DNA of 12,711 nucleotides from Muribaculaceae bacterium (GCA_024400895.1 JAKSMA010000042.1:1-12711), one strand, 5' to 3'; counted from the stretch's first letter, positions 1-8,611 are shown. A program made the numbers and translations. The notes: generated by a model not told the origin, from the letters alone.

Positions 1-416
1 TGACGGCGAAGCAAAAGTGGAGAGTTGGAAATCACTTTGAAGTTGGTGCGCATAGGCTCATTGTTGCTGATGCACTTAGGGTTAGGGCACTTCACGATGT
101 TGATGAGTGTTTCGGGAAGCGACACTTGGCGTTTAGCCACCACGTCGTAGTCCTTGATGATGTTGATTACAGCAGTGGGTGCAATGAGCGCAATGCGATT
201 GAGTACTTCTTCGGGATACTCAATATCGGCAATCTTGATGATACCTTTTTTGCCCATTTCCGAACTGTCGAGGTTGAAACCGATGGTCACATTGTTGGTG
301 ACAGTGCGTAGGCCGAGAAGGTCGACCACTTGGAAGAGCGATTCGCTTGGAATGTGGTCGATAACTGTGCCATTGCGAAGAGCGGCAACTGCCAATTCTT
401 TTTTATCTTTAACCAT
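1..416 (-). CDS. pyrI: Aspartate carbamoyltransferase regulatory subunit PyrI (3' end cut off by window edge)
   Basis: The allosteric subunit of aspartate transcarbamoylase. It binds nucleotide effectors in its N-terminal domain and contacts PyrB through a C-terminal zinc domain in the cytoplasm. I translated the minus strand from the ATG at 416-414 and obtained 138 codons before the window ends; the Escherichia coli protein has about 153, so only the last residues are missing. Residues 52-61 ([10 protein letters not shown]) and 101-115 ([15 protein letters not shown]) match the family closely. C110 and C115 are the first two zinc ligands; the second Cys pair lies beyond the window. The gene follows pyrB after a 32-bp gap, so the two are surely cotranscribed. 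Its presence means the enzyme is the regulated, multi-subunit type rather than a PyrB trimer alone. Family and role are certain; effector specificity cannot be read here. Confidence 0.96.
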   Translation of the reverse strand, partial: MVKDKKELAVAALRNGTVIDHIPSESLFQVVDLLGLRTVTNNVTIGFNLDSSEMGKKGIIKIADIEYPEEVLNRIALIAPTAVINIIKDYDVVAKRQVSLPETLINIVKCPNPKCISNNEPMRTNFKVISNSPLLLRR

Positions 417-448
417 AATAGAGGGATATTTCTTTTGTTTGTTGCGAT

Positions 449-1360
449 TTATTCAATACCTAAAGCACGGCAGAGGATTGCCTGGCGTGCATACAGACCA
501 TTTTTTGCTTGCTGGAAGAAGTAAGCTTTTGGGTTGTCGTCCACATCCTGGTCGATTTCGGTGATGCGGGGCAGTGGGTGAAGCACCTTCAGGTTTGGCT
601 TGCTGTTGGCGAGCATTTCGTTGTGGAGCGTGTAGAGGCTCTTCGTGCGTTCGTATTCAAGCACGTCGGTGAATCGCTCGCCTTGCACGCGAGTCATGTA
701 GAGAATGTCGGTTTCGTTGATTACTTCTTGAGAAAACTCAGTGGTTTCGTGATATTTTATGCCATGCTTATCGCAGAATTTTTTGTATTTATCAGGCATC
801 TTGAGTTCGTCGCATGCCACGAAATTGAATCTTGGATTCCAGAAATGCATAGCTTCAAGCAACGAGTGCACAGTGCGTCCATATTTGAGGTCGCCCACCA
901 TGGTGATGACCTGGTTGTCGAGTGTGCCTTGAGTTTTGTAGATGCTGTAGAGGTCGAGCATGGTTTGTGATGGGTGCTGGTTTGCACCGTCGCCAGCGTT
1001 CACGATAGGCACTGGTGAAATTTCGCTGGCATATCGTGCTGCACCTTCAAGGTGGTGGCGCATCACAATCACATCGGCATAGTTGCTTACCATCATGATG
1101 GTGTCTTTCAGCGTTTCGCCTTTCGATTGGCTACTTGTTTTTGCATCGCTAAATCCGATTACTCTACCGCCAAGACGATTCACGGCTGTCTCGAAACTTA
1201 AGCGGGTGCGTGTAGAGGGCTCGAAAAAGAGGGTAGCCACCACTTTACCTTCAAGGATGCGCTGGTTAGGATTCTTTTCGAATTCTGCAGCTCTGTTGAG
1301 CAACCCCACAATTTCTTCTTTGCTGAGGTCGGAAATTGAAACCAAACTTTTTTTGTCCAT
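449..1360 (-). CDS. pyrB: Aspartate carbamoyltransferase catalytic subunit PyrB
   Basis: Catalyses carbamoyl phosphate + L-aspartate to N-carbamoyl-L-aspartate, the committed step of pyrimidine synthesis. The 303-residue length is normal for the family. The carbamoyl-phosphate site is intact: STRTR at 49-53, SSQSKGE at 76-82 with the lysine reaching in from a neighbouring subunit, HHLEGA at 102-107 and HPSQ at 129-132. Aspartate-domain motifs are also present: KYGRTVHS at 159-166 and HPLPR at 261-265. The ATG at 1360 gives the expected N-terminus ([12 protein letters not shown]). It is the first full gene of the operon, with pyrI 32 bp downstream. A leader with a short ORF and an intrinsic terminator lies just upstream and probably controls it. 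No defect is visible. Confidence 0.98.
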   Translation of the reverse strand: MDKKSLVSISDLSKEEIVGLLNRAAEFEKNPNQRILEGKVVATLFFEPSTRTRLSFETAVNRLGGRVIGFSDAKTSSQSKGETLKDTIMMVSNYADVIVMRHHLEGAARYASEISPVPIVNAGDGANQHPSQTMLDLYSIYKTQGTLDNQVITMVGDLKYGRTVHSLLEAMHFWNPRFNFVACDELKMPDKYKKFCDKHGIKYHETTEFSQEVINETDILYMTRVQGERFTDVLEYERTKSLYTLHNEMLANSKPNLKVLHPLPRITEIDQDVDDNPKAYFFQQAKNGLYARQAILCRALGIE

Positions 1361-1395
1361 AGATTAGTATATTGAGTAATTAAATTCCTTGTTTC

Positions 1396-1439
1396 AAAAA
1401 AAAATAGTCAATCGCGCCACATTGGCCACCGACTGACTA
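1396..1439 (-). terminator. Intrinsic terminator in the pyrB leader (probable attenuator)
   Basis: On the minus strand a 35-nt hairpin (1439 to 1405) is followed at once by nine T residues (1404 to 1396). The outer stem pairs TAGTCAGTCG with CGATTGACTA (10 bp, one G-T pair). An inner GCCA/TGGC stem closes a 3-nt loop. The T run ends 35 nt before the pyrB ATG, so termination here would stop transcription before the operon. No gene end accounts for it: the only upstream ORF on this strand is the 37-codon leader, whose stop codon forms the first three bases of the hairpin. The structure is seen directly; the attenuator role is inferred. Confidence 0.88.
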
Positions 1440-1550
1440 AAAATTTGCAAATAAAAAATAGAAACGACAATTTTGGGAGCGAAGATGATTCTCTCGCCAA
1501 GCAAAAGGTGCCTGGCACAGCTTACAATTATGCATTGCCCCACGTGTCAT
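1437..1550 (-). CDS. Candidate pyrBI leader peptide (PyrL-like), 37 codons
   Basis: A short minus-strand ORF from ATG at 1550 to TAG at 1439-1437, read codon by codon with no internal stop. It encodes 37 residues beginning MTRGAMHNC and ending CRFYFLFANF. A second in-frame ATG at 1535 would give 32 residues. Of the last eight codons (24 nt), 16 bases are T. Its stop codon is the 5' base of the terminator hairpin, so a ribosome reaching the stop would cover the 5' arm and prevent termination. In enterobacterial pyrBI, low UTP makes RNA polymerase pause in a U-rich leader stretch, letting the ribosome catch up and read-through occur. The layout here is the same, but the peptide shows no convincing residue similarity to E. 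coli PyrL beyond its Phe-rich character. I see no Shine-Dalgarno sequence, which is normal for Bacteroidota. Translation is not proven. Confidence 0.6.
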   Translation of the reverse strand: MTRGAMHNCKLCQAPFAWRENHLRSQNCRFYFLFANF

Positions 1551-1559
1551 TTCGGAGAA

Positions 1560-1567
1560 CAAAGTTA
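1560..1567 (-). promoter_or_regulatory. Probable -7 element of the pyrBI operon promoter
   Basis: The minus strand reads TAACTTTG, an exact fit to the Bacteroidota -7 consensus TAnnTTTG. No clear TTG lies 19-21 nt upstream, so the -33 element is weak or absent. Transcription from here would start about 5-10 nt before the leader ATG at 1550 and make a pyrB leader of about 195 nt containing the whole leader ORF and terminator. Confidence 0.5.
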
Positions 1568-1673
1568 CGTAAAATTCTTGAATATCGGGTGCGAATGTTG
1601 TGAAAATTATCTCAAAAAGTTGACAGATTTATCTTTCGCGCTATTTTATAGTGTATATTACGATAAAAAGAAT

Positions 1674-1681
1674 TATATTTG
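1674..1681 (+). promoter_or_regulatory. Probable -7 element of the class A PBP promoter
   Basis: TATATTTG fits TAnnTTTG exactly and lies 42 bp before the ATG at 1724, a sensible leader length. No TTG is found at the expected -33 distance. A TTGACA at 1620-1625 is too far upstream to pair with it. Confidence 0.45.
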
Positions 1682-1723
1682 CATCTTGAATAATAGAAAA
1701 GACAAGTATAACTCCAATAAGAT

Positions 1724-4165
1724 ATGGGATTAAGAAACATGTTTAAGAAAAGCAAAAAGGCATCAGCCAAGAGCTCAAACACAATTGTGAAAGTAATGTG
1801 GTGGTCGCTGGCTGGTTTCTTGGTTTTCTTATTTATTCTTTCGGTTCTTATTTACAACGGTGTGATTGGTTACATGCCTCCTGTTGAGGAATTGATGCAC
1901 CCACGCGACCGTTTCGCTTCAGCCATCTATACTTCCGATGGTGTGGAAATGGGTAAGTTCTATCGCAGTAAAGGCAACCGCTCGTATGTAGATTTTGAGC
2001 AAATGTCACCTCACTTGAAAGACGCTCTGGTGGCCACGGAAGACGTCAGATTCGAAGAACATTCTGGTATCGACGTGAAAGCGATTTTCCGCTCAATCAT
2101 TAAGCGTGTCATCATGGGGCATCAGAGCGCAGGTGGTGGTAGTACGATTACTCAGCAATTGGCAAAGCAATTGTACTCACCAGAATCAGCCAACCTTTTT
2201 GAACGTGCGCTGCAAAAGCCTATAGAATGGGCCATCGCTATCAAGATTGAACGATTCTATACCAAGGACGAAATTGTGAAGATGTACTTCAACCAATTCG
2301 ACTTCCTCAACAATGCTGTGGGTATCAATAGCGCGGCATGGGTGTATTTTGGCAAGAAGCCAAAAGACCTGAATGTGCAAGAAGCAGCCACATTGGTGGG
2401 TATGTGTAAGAACCCATCCTACTACAATCCTTTCCGATTCCCAGAGCGCGTGAAGGAGAGAAGAAATGTGGTGTTCGACCAGATGTATAAGGCTGGCATG
2501 CTCACATCTGAATCGCTTGCTTCGCTCAAATCGGCACCTCTTATTCTGAGTGAGCACAAAGTGGAAACACACGAAGACGGTATAGCACCTTACTTCAGAG
2601 AAGAACTGCGCAGAATTCTGATGGCCGACGAGCCCGATCCATCAAAGTATTCAAATATCAATGCATATAATGCCGACAAATATAACTGGGACAACAATCC
2701 CGTGTATGGCTGGTGTAAGAAAAACAAGCGCAAAGATGGCCGAAACTACGACATCTACAGCGATGGTTTGAAGATTTACACCACAGTGGATTCGCGTATG
2801 CAGAAAATGGCGGAAGAAGCTGTCAACGAGCATATGGTGGAATCTCAGAAGCGCTTCTTTGCCCATGAGTGTGGTGGGAAATTTACCGACCCTTACACTC
2901 GTAATTCTGCAGAAATGTCGAAGGCTACAAAAGACAAGGTTATCGACATGGCCATTCGCTCTACCGAACGCTATCGCGCGATGAAGGCAGAGGGCAAAAG
3001 CCATGAAGAAATCATGAAGGCGTTTGATGAGCCCATGGAGATGCGCGTGTTCGACTACAATGCTCCTGACCACGAAGTTGTGCGTGTGATGTCGCCTCGC
3101 GACTCAATCATGTATATGAAGACATTCTTGCGCTGTGGTATGATAGCCATGGACCCACGCACCGGTAAGGTGAAAGCTTATGTTGGCGGTCCCGACTTCA
3201 AGCATTTCAAATATGATATGGTTTCGACCGGTACACGCCAGATTGGTTCTACTGCCAAGCCATTTGTGTTCTCTTTGGCTATGCAGAATGGTTTCCACCC
3301 ATGTAGTACCGACTTTGAGAACTCTACTCGTGGCTTCGGCTCATGGAATCCAAAGGGTGGTTCACACGGCCTTGGTTTGCATCCTCAACTCCGCGATGCG
3401 CTTGCAGTGTCGAGCAACTGGATTCCACCACAAATCCTCCTTCGCCTTGGTGCTCCTGCTCTTGTGGATGCTTTGCACAACGACTTCGGTATCACCACCC
3501 AGCTTGACTCGTCTTTGACTTTGGCGCTCGGCTCTTGCGAAATCTCGTTGCTTGAAATGGCTTCGGCATATTCGGCATTTGCCAACTATGGCCAGCGTCC
3601 GTTGCCATTGATGGTGAGTCGCATTTGCGACAACCGCGGTAATGTGATTGCAGAGTTCTTCCCTAAGCAGAACCAGGCAATCAGTAAAGAATCGAGTTAC
3701 CGAATGGTGGAAATGCTCCGTGGCGTTGTTACCCGTGGTACTGGTCGCCGCTTGAGTTCTTATAATTTCAAGGGCGATGTGTGTGGTAAGACGGGTACGA
3801 CCAACTATAATGCCGACGCTTGGTGGGTAGGTTTCACGCCTGAAATCTTGTGTGGCGTATGGTTTGGTGGTGAAGACCGCTACATCCACTTCGCTTCCAC
3901 TGGTGAAGGTCAGGGTGCTGCAGCCGCGCTTCCAATCTTCGGCAAATTCTTGCGGAAAGTGTTCGACAGCAAGGAACTGCCGTATGATGAAAATGCTCGG
4001 TTCTTCGTGCCGGCCGACTTCAAGATGTGTGAAGACAAGATTTATGACAATGAAGGCGGCGTAATCTACGAACGCTCTGGTGGTGGCGACGATGATGACG
4101 CGCCTTTGCCCGAATCTGCCACAGCGGCAGAGGACCAATCAACGGTCGACGACATGTTCAATTAA
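1724..4165 (+). CDS. mrcA: Class A penicillin-binding protein 1A (GT51 glycosyltransferase + transpeptidase)
   Basis: A bifunctional peptidoglycan synthase: the GT51 domain polymerises lipid II and the C-terminal domain cross-links stem peptides in the periplasm. The 813 residues begin with a basic cytoplasmic tail, then one membrane anchor at about 25-46. GT51 motifs are ATEDVRFEEHSG (104-115, catalytic Glu106), GGGSTITQQLAKQ (137-149) and the E168/KIER region, ending near 240. The transpeptidase motifs are STAK (Ser509 nucleophile, Lys512), SSN (563-565) and KTGT (689-692), so both activities look intact. An approximately 170-residue linker separates the domains, and the protein ends in a low-complexity acidic tail (GGGDDDD near 787-793). 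An alternative start at 1739 would remove five residues. It is monocistronic, divergent from pyrBI and followed by a terminator. The gene symbol is by family; PBP1A cannot be told from other class A paralogues by sequence alone. Confidence 0.95.
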   Translation: MGLRNMFKKSKKASAKSSNTIVKVMWWSLAGFLVFLFILSVLIYNGVIGYMPPVEELMHPRDRFASAIYTSDGVEMGKFYRSKGNRSYVDFEQMSPHLKDALVATEDVRFEEHSGIDVKAIFRSIIKRVIMGHQSAGGGSTITQQLAKQLYSPESANLFERALQKPIEWAIAIKIERFYTKDEIVKMYFNQFDFLNNAVGINSAAWVYFGKKPKDLNVQEAATLVGMCKNPSYYNPFRFPERVKERRNVVFDQMYKAGMLTSESLASLKSAPLILSEHKVETHEDGIAPYFREELRRILMADEPDPSKYSNINAYNADKYNWDNNPVYGWCKKNKRKDGRNYDIYSDGLKIYTTVDSRMQKMAEEAVNEHMVESQKRFFAHECGGKFTDPYTRNSAEMSKATKDKVIDMAIRSTERYRAMKAEGKSHEEIMKAFDEPMEMRVFDYNAPDHEVVRVMSPRDSIMYMKTFLRCGMIAMDPRTGKVKAYVGGPDFKHFKYDMVSTGTRQIGSTAKPFVFSLAMQNGFHPCSTDFENSTRGFGSWNPKGGSHGLGLHPQLRDALAVSSNWIPPQILLRLGAPALVDALHNDFGITTQLDSSLTLALGSCEISLLEMASAYSAFANYGQRPLPLMVSRICDNRGNVIAEFFPKQNQAISKESSYRMVEMLRGVVTRGTGRRLSSYNFKGDVCGKTGTTNYNADAWWVGFTPEILCGVWFGGEDRYIHFASTGEGQGAAAALPIFGKFLRKVFDSKELPYDENARFFVPADFKMCEDKIYDNEGGVIYERSGGGDDDDAPLPESATAAEDQSTVDDMFN

Positions 4166-4183
4166 GCAAATGATCCATTTTGG

Positions 4184-4212
4184 GGTGGAAGCATCTGTTT
4201 CCACCTTTTTTT
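4184..4212 (+). terminator. Intrinsic terminator of the PBP gene
   Basis: A perfect 7-bp stem, GGTGGAA (4184-4190) with TTCCACC (4199-4205), has an 8-nt loop and is followed by seven T residues. It begins 18 bp after the PBP stop codon. Confidence 0.9.
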
Positions 4213-4229
4213 GAATAGAGAATTAAAAT

Positions 4230-4260
4230 GAGTCCCGAAGGCGTGATGCTTTCGGGACTC
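4230..4260. terminator. Hairpin between convergent PBP gene and fhs, probably bidirectional terminator
   Basis: A perfect 10-bp stem, GAGTCCCGAA (4230-4239) with TTCGGGACTC (4251-4260), can be extended inward by a G-T and two G-C pairs. Downstream runs are weak on both strands (TGTTTT on plus, CATTTTAATT on minus). It lies between the PBP terminator and the fhs stop codon and most likely ends fhs transcripts and backs up the PBP terminator. A weaker GGAAG/CTTCC hairpin at 4277-4295 is also present. Confidence 0.6.
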
Positions 4261-4323
4261 TGTTTTATATGGGTTGGGAAGCTTTTGTGACTTCCGGTCA
4301 GTTTTCTTTTGCGCTCAAGGCTA

Positions 4324-5997
4324 TTATGAGAGGCCGGTGATGTTGCCGTCGTCGTCGAGCTTGATGTTCATTGCTTGTGGCACTTTTGGAAGGCCAGGCA
4401 TGCGGAGAATAGTGCCGGCAATTACCACAATCATTTCTGCACCAGTGTTGATGACGATGTCGCGCACTTCAAATGGAAAACCTTCGGTAGGACCATATGC
4501 CGAAGCATCGGTAGAGAAACTGTACTGCGTTTTTGCAATGCAGATAGGGAAGTGCTCGATGCCGAGGTCTTTAATGCGTTTAATGGACTTCTGTGCTGAC
4601 TTAGAGAAAATCACGCTGCCAGCCCCATAAGTGCCCATAGCCACTGCTTTCACCTTGTCTTCGATAGAGTCTTCGTCGGCGTATGCGAATTGGAGCGGCT
4701 TGGATGGATTGTTCTCAACAGTGTTGGCCACGAGTGCAGCAAGTTCCTTTGCGCCTTCACCACCGTCGGTGAAAGCAAGATTCACAGCAAACCCGATGCC
4801 AAGTTCCTTTTCGCAGTGCTGACGCAGTGCTTCAATTTCTTCGTCGGTGTCGCCTGCAAACTTGTTGAAGGCGATAACCACTGTTTGGCCGAACGATTGA
4901 AGGTTTTTCACATGCTTGTCAAGATTCCAATAGCCCTTCTTGAGACCTTCAAGATTTGGCTCCTTGATGGCTGCGTATGGCACTCCACCATGCATCTTAA
5001 GTGCCTGGGCTGTAACCACGAGCACTGTGGCATCGGGTTGCAGGCCTGTTTTGCGGCATTTGATATCATAGAACTTTTCAGCGCCGAGGTCTGCGCCGAA
5101 ACCAGCCTCTGTAATCACATAGTCGCTGAGAGTGAGCGCTGTTTCGGTAGCAATCACAGAATTACATCCGTGGGCGATGTTGGCGAATGGACCGCAATGA
5201 ACGAATGCAGGGGTGCCTTCGGTGGTCTGTACCAAGTTGGGGTTGAAGGCATCTTTCAGCAACACTACGATAGCTCCAGCCACGCCAAGGTTCTTTACAT
5301 AGAAAGGCTTGTCGTCGGCAGTGATACCGAGCAAAATGTTCTCGATGCGGCGTTGCAAATCGTCGATGCTTGTCGCCAAGCACATGATGGCCATAATTTC
5401 TGATGCAGGCGTGATATCGAAACCTGATTGTGAAATCGGGCCGTTGGTGACGGCGCCAATGCCAGTAACCACCTCGCGGAGGCAGCGGTCGTTCACATCA
5501 AGCACGCGTTTCCACAGTTTTTGCTTCAGGCTGAATCCGGATGCAGAATGCTGGTAAATGTAATTGTCGAGCAAGGCGGCAATCATATTGTGAGCACAAG
5601 TGATGGCATGGAAGTCGCCGGTGAAATGGAGGTTGATTTTCTCCATTGGGAGCACTTGTGAGTAGCCACCACCAGCAGCACCGCCCTTCATGCCGAAGCA
5701 AGGACCGAGAGAAGGCTCGCGCAATGCAACAACAGCTTGCTTGCCTATTTTGTTTAGTCCGAGGGTTAGACCGACAGACACTGTGGTTTTTCCATTGCCG
5801 GCCTTTGTGGGGCTGATGGCTGTCACGAGCACCAAATGGTGGTTCTTGAATTTTGATTCGTCAACGATGGTTGCAGGCACCTTCGCCATGTAATGGCCAT
5901 AGTGTTCGAGTTGTTCTTCACCGATGGCTAAATCATGAGCCACACTGCTAATTTTTCGAAGTTCAGTACTTCTTGCGATTTCAATGTCGGAGAGCAT
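4324..5997 (-). CDS. fhs: Formate--tetrahydrofolate ligase
   Basis: Makes 10-formyltetrahydrofolate from formate, tetrahydrofolate and ATP in the cytoplasm, feeding purine and formyl-methionyl-tRNA synthesis. The 557 residues match the normal family length. The ATP-binding loop is at 61-72 ([12 protein letters not shown]), followed by [19 protein letters not shown] and [12 protein letters not shown], both hallmarks of the family. The C-terminus keeps [22 protein letters not shown]. The start at 5997 ([10 protein letters not shown]) fits the usual N-terminus. It is a single-gene unit with its own promoter at 6080-6111; priA upstream reads the same way but is separated by 133 bp that includes a possible terminator. 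No defect is seen. Confidence 0.97.
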   Translation of the reverse strand: MLSDIEIARSTELRKISSVAHDLAIGEEQLEHYGHYMAKVPATIVDESKFKNHHLVLVTAISPTKAGNGKTTVSVGLTLGLNKIGKQAVVALREPSLGPCFGMKGGAAGGGYSQVLPMEKINLHFTGDFHAITCAHNMIAALLDNYIYQHSASGFSLKQKLWKRVLDVNDRCLREVVTGIGAVTNGPISQSGFDITPASEIMAIMCLATSIDDLQRRIENILLGITADDKPFYVKNLGVAGAIVVLLKDAFNPNLVQTTEGTPAFVHCGPFANIAHGCNSVIATETALTLSDYVITEAGFGADLGAEKFYDIKCRKTGLQPDATVLVVTAQALKMHGGVPYAAIKEPNLEGLKKGYWNLDKHVKNLQSFGQTVVIAFNKFAGDTDEEIEALRQHCEKELGIGFAVNLAFTDGGEGAKELAALVANTVENNPSKPLQFAYADEDSIEDKVKAVAMGTYGAGSVIFSKSAQKSIKRIKDLGIEHFPICIAKTQYSFSTDASAYGPTEGFPFEVRDIVINTGAEMIVVIAGTILRMPGLPKVPQAMNIKLDDDGNITGLS

Positions 5998-6079
5998 AGA
6001 AATTGTATGTTAGAATGTTAGTATAGTGGTGCTTTGTGTATTCCCTAAATGTGGGAGTAAGCCCAAATTATTTTCTTTA

Positions 6080-6111
6080 CAAATTTACTGAAAAAAGGCG
6101 ACATGAGCAAA
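6080..6111 (-). promoter_or_regulatory. Bacteroidota-type promoter of fhs
   Basis: On the minus strand TTTG (6111-6108) stands 20 nt before TAAATTTG (6087-6080), a full match to the -33/-7 consensus. The predicted start leaves a leader of about 75 nt before the fhs ATG at 5997. The -33 element sits in the loop of the possible priA terminator. Confidence 0.8.
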
Positions 6112-6118
6112 TGTAACC
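6091..6118 (-). terminator. Possible weak terminator of priA
   Basis: The minus strand pairs GGTTACAT with ATGTCGCC (8 positions, one mismatch and one G-T) around a 6-nt loop, followed by six T residues. It starts 12 bp past the priA stop codon. The stem is weak, so some read-through into fhs is possible. Confidence 0.4.
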
Positions 6119-6130
6119 TGTGCGACGGGT

Positions 6131-8602
6131 TTACATGGGGTCGACATCGTAATAGAGAATAGTGCTTTTCATACGGCTGTCGGCTGCCACCATCTGTTCG
6201 TAGATGTTGCGGAGAATCACCTTCACCTTAGCCATAGATGCTGCATTTTCAAATTTGAGCATCACTTGGCGTATGTGCAGATTTTGCACGCGTGCTACCA
6301 TTGGAGGTTCTGGACCGAATACACGGTTGCCAAACACCTGGCGGAGCATATTGCTATAGCGCACACTCACTTCGGTGAGCGTGTTGTCGTCGCGGTGCTT
6401 CAAATACACGTTCACGATGCGTGTGAACGGGGGAAATCCAAAATTCCTGCGCTCTTCCAACTCGTATTGGTAGAATCCTTTGTAGTCGTGCTTTTTCACG
6501 AAATCGATGATGGGGTGGGTGGGTTGAGTGGTCTGAATCAGCACTGTGCCTTGCTTATGGGCGCGGCCGGCACGACCAGCCACTTGCTCCATCATGTTGA
6601 AAGCCCGCTCGCTGGAGCGGAAATCGGGGAAACTAATCATAGAGTCGGCATTCAGGATGCCCACGATGCTCACCCCATCGAAGTCAAGTCCTTTGGTCAC
6701 CATTTGGGTGCCAACAAGAATGTTGGTCTTGTGGGCTGAAAATTCGTCGATGATGCGGTCGTAGCTATTTTTGTTGCGTGTGGTGTCGAGGTCCATGCGC
6801 GAAATCTTTTCTTCGGGGAACACGGCTTCCACTTCATCTTCAATGCGCTCAGTGCCGTAACCCACGATTTCAAGGCCGGGTAGGCCGCAGGCTGGGCACA
6901 GGCTTGGCATGGTGAGTGTGTAGCCGCAATAGTGACAACTCAAGGTGCGTATGTGCTTGTGATAGGTGAGCGACACATCACAGTTCTCACAAGTCGGAAT
7001 CCATCCACATTCTTTGCAGGAGATGTATGGAGAATAGCCTCGGCGATTTTGGAATAGAATTACCTGCTCCTTGTTTTGGAGCGCTTGTCGGCAATCTTTA
7101 ATCAATTCAAGCGTGAACAGACCTTTTGTTTCACGTTTCTTTCGTGCCAGTTTGGTGTCGACCACCTTCACTTGAGGCATCTGTATGCCTTCGTAGCGAG
7201 TGAGAAGTTCTACAAATCCATAGTCGCCTTTTTGTGCACGATAATAGACCTCGATGGCGGGCGTTCCCGAGCCCAACAGTGTTTTCGCTCCGTGCATTGA
7301 AGCGAGTACCATAGCAGCGTTTCTGCCGTTGTAGCGTGGGGCTGGGTCTTGTTGCTTATAACTGGTGTCGTGCTCCTCATCTACCACGATAAGTCCTAAA
7401 TTACTGTAAGGTAGGAATATGCTTGAACGAACACCAATCACCACACATGGATCGGAACTGTTGAGGAGGCGTTTCCAAATGTCTACGCGTTCGTTGTCGC
7501 TGAATTTTGAGTGATAGATGAGCAGTTTGTCGCCAAACACTTTTTTGAGTCGGCGTGTGAGTTGTGTGGTCAGTGCAATTTCAGGCACCAAGTAGAGTGC
7601 TTGTTTGCCTTCCTGAAGAGCATCCTTAATGAGATGCATATATATAGAAGTCTTGCCACTTGAAGTGACTCCATGTAGCAGGGTAATGGGCTTTTCTTTA
7701 AAGCATTGGTGTATTTCGCGGTACGCGCGTTGCTGTTCTTCAGTGAGTGTAGGAGGGGCGATGAGGTCGGAACCTAAATCGGCGAAGCGGTTCACTTCGC
7801 GTTTATAGACATCAAACACACCGCGTTGGCGCGCAGCTGCAAGCACAGGCTGTGTGATGCCAGAGCGCTTCAGCAGTTCCTCCTTTGTTACCTCTTTCAA
7901 GGGTTTGCTTTTCTGAAGCCATCCCGAGAGGTCGAGATAGGCCAAAAGAAGCGCCTCTTGTTTCTTCGCCCTCTTCACTTCATCGAAAATGCGGTGCAGG
8001 GATTCGTCGTCGTTACGGTCGATAGTAAGACGCACACAACTCTCCGTCTTTGCACGATAGTTGTCGACCACGCGTTCAGCTACATGAATGGCACCTAATT
8101 CAAGGAGTTTGTTGACAATGGATTCTACATTCTTGAATTCTGTGAGGCGGGTGATTTCGTTCACTTGCATACGCCCGCGTTGCGAAGTGTAGTCGAGCAC
8201 AGTGCGCATTCTGTCGGTGAGTTCGCCAGGTGTACTTTCTTCGTAGTCGGGGTTAACGCTGATATACGTTTCGCTTTCCACCTTCAGCCCGCTGGGCAAT
8301 GCTGCCTTGTAGACTTCGCCCATAGTGCAGAGGTAGTAATCCGAAATCCATTGCCAGAATTTCAGTTGAGGGTGACGCAAGATGGGATTAGGGTCAATCA
8401 TGGAGATTATCTCCTTCACTTGGTAGCCCTTTGGCTCTTGGTTGTGCATCAAAATCACGATAGCCGTGTAAATCTTCTTTCGCCCGAAAGGAACGAGCAC
8501 GCGGCAACCTATTTGCAGCAACGGTTGCATATCGTCGGGAATGCGATATGTGTAGGAGCCTTTTATGGCAAGTGGAAGAAGTAATTCGGCAAACTGAGCC
8601 AT
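6131..8602 (-). CDS. priA: Primosomal protein N' (replication-restart helicase PriA)
   Basis: A superfamily 2 DNA helicase that recognises abandoned replication forks and reloads the replisome. The 823 residues are a full-length PriA. The N-terminal 3'-DNA-binding domain occupies about 1-110. Helicase motifs are GVTSSGKT (311-318, Walker A), DEEH (408-411, Walker B), GSGTP (444-448) and QVAGRAGR (673-680). Between them lies the zinc-binding insert with eight cysteines: C529, C532, C538, C541, C556, C559, C569 and C572. All catalytic and zinc residues are present. The ATG at 8602 lies 9 bp after the stop codon of the upstream glycosyltransferase gene, so priA is probably the second gene of that operon. 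No separate promoter was found in the 9-bp gap. Confidence 0.97.
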   Translation of the reverse strand: MAQFAELLLPLAIKGSYTYRIPDDMQPLLQIGCRVLVPFGRKKIYTAIVILMHNQEPKGYQVKEIISMIDPNPILRHPQLKFWQWISDYYLCTMGEVYKAALPSGLKVESETYISVNPDYEESTPGELTDRMRTVLDYTSQRGRMQVNEITRLTEFKNVESIVNKLLELGAIHVAERVVDNYRAKTESCVRLTIDRNDDESLHRIFDEVKRAKKQEALLLAYLDLSGWLQKSKPLKEVTKEELLKRSGITQPVLAAARQRGVFDVYKREVNRFADLGSDLIAPPTLTEEQQRAYREIHQCFKEKPITLLHGVTSSGKTSIYMHLIKDALQEGKQALYLVPEIALTTQLTRRLKKVFGDKLLIYHSKFSDNERVDIWKRLLNSSDPCVVIGVRSSIFLPYSNLGLIVVDEEHDTSYKQQDPAPRYNGRNAAMVLASMHGAKTLLGSGTPAIEVYYRAQKGDYGFVELLTRYEGIQMPQVKVVDTKLARKKRETKGLFTLELIKDCRQALQNKEQVILFQNRRGYSPYISCKECGWIPTCENCDVSLTYHKHIRTLSCHYCGYTLTMPSLCPACGLPGLEIVGYGTERIEDEVEAVFPEEKISRMDLDTTRNKNSYDRIIDEFSAHKTNILVGTQMVTKGLDFDGVSIVGILNADSMISFPDFRSSERAFNMMEQVAGRAGRAHKQGTVLIQTTQPTHPIIDFVKKHDYKGFYQYELEERRNFGFPPFTRIVNVYLKHRDDNTLTEVSVRYSNMLRQVFGNRVFGPEPPMVARVQNLHIRQVMLKFENAASMAKVKVILRNIYEQMVAADSRMKSTILYYDVDPM

Positions 8603-8611
8603 ATATGTTGA

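Noticed and set aside
1620..1648. TTGACA that looks like a sigma-70 -35 box
   Set aside because: No good -10 box follows at 16-18 bp, and the genome uses Bacteroidota-type promoters.
1473..1733. 86-codon plus-strand frame in the pyrB-PBP intergenic region
   Set aside because: It runs opposite to the pyrBI leader, starts far upstream of the PBP -7 element and overlaps the PBP start. Its translation resembles no family.
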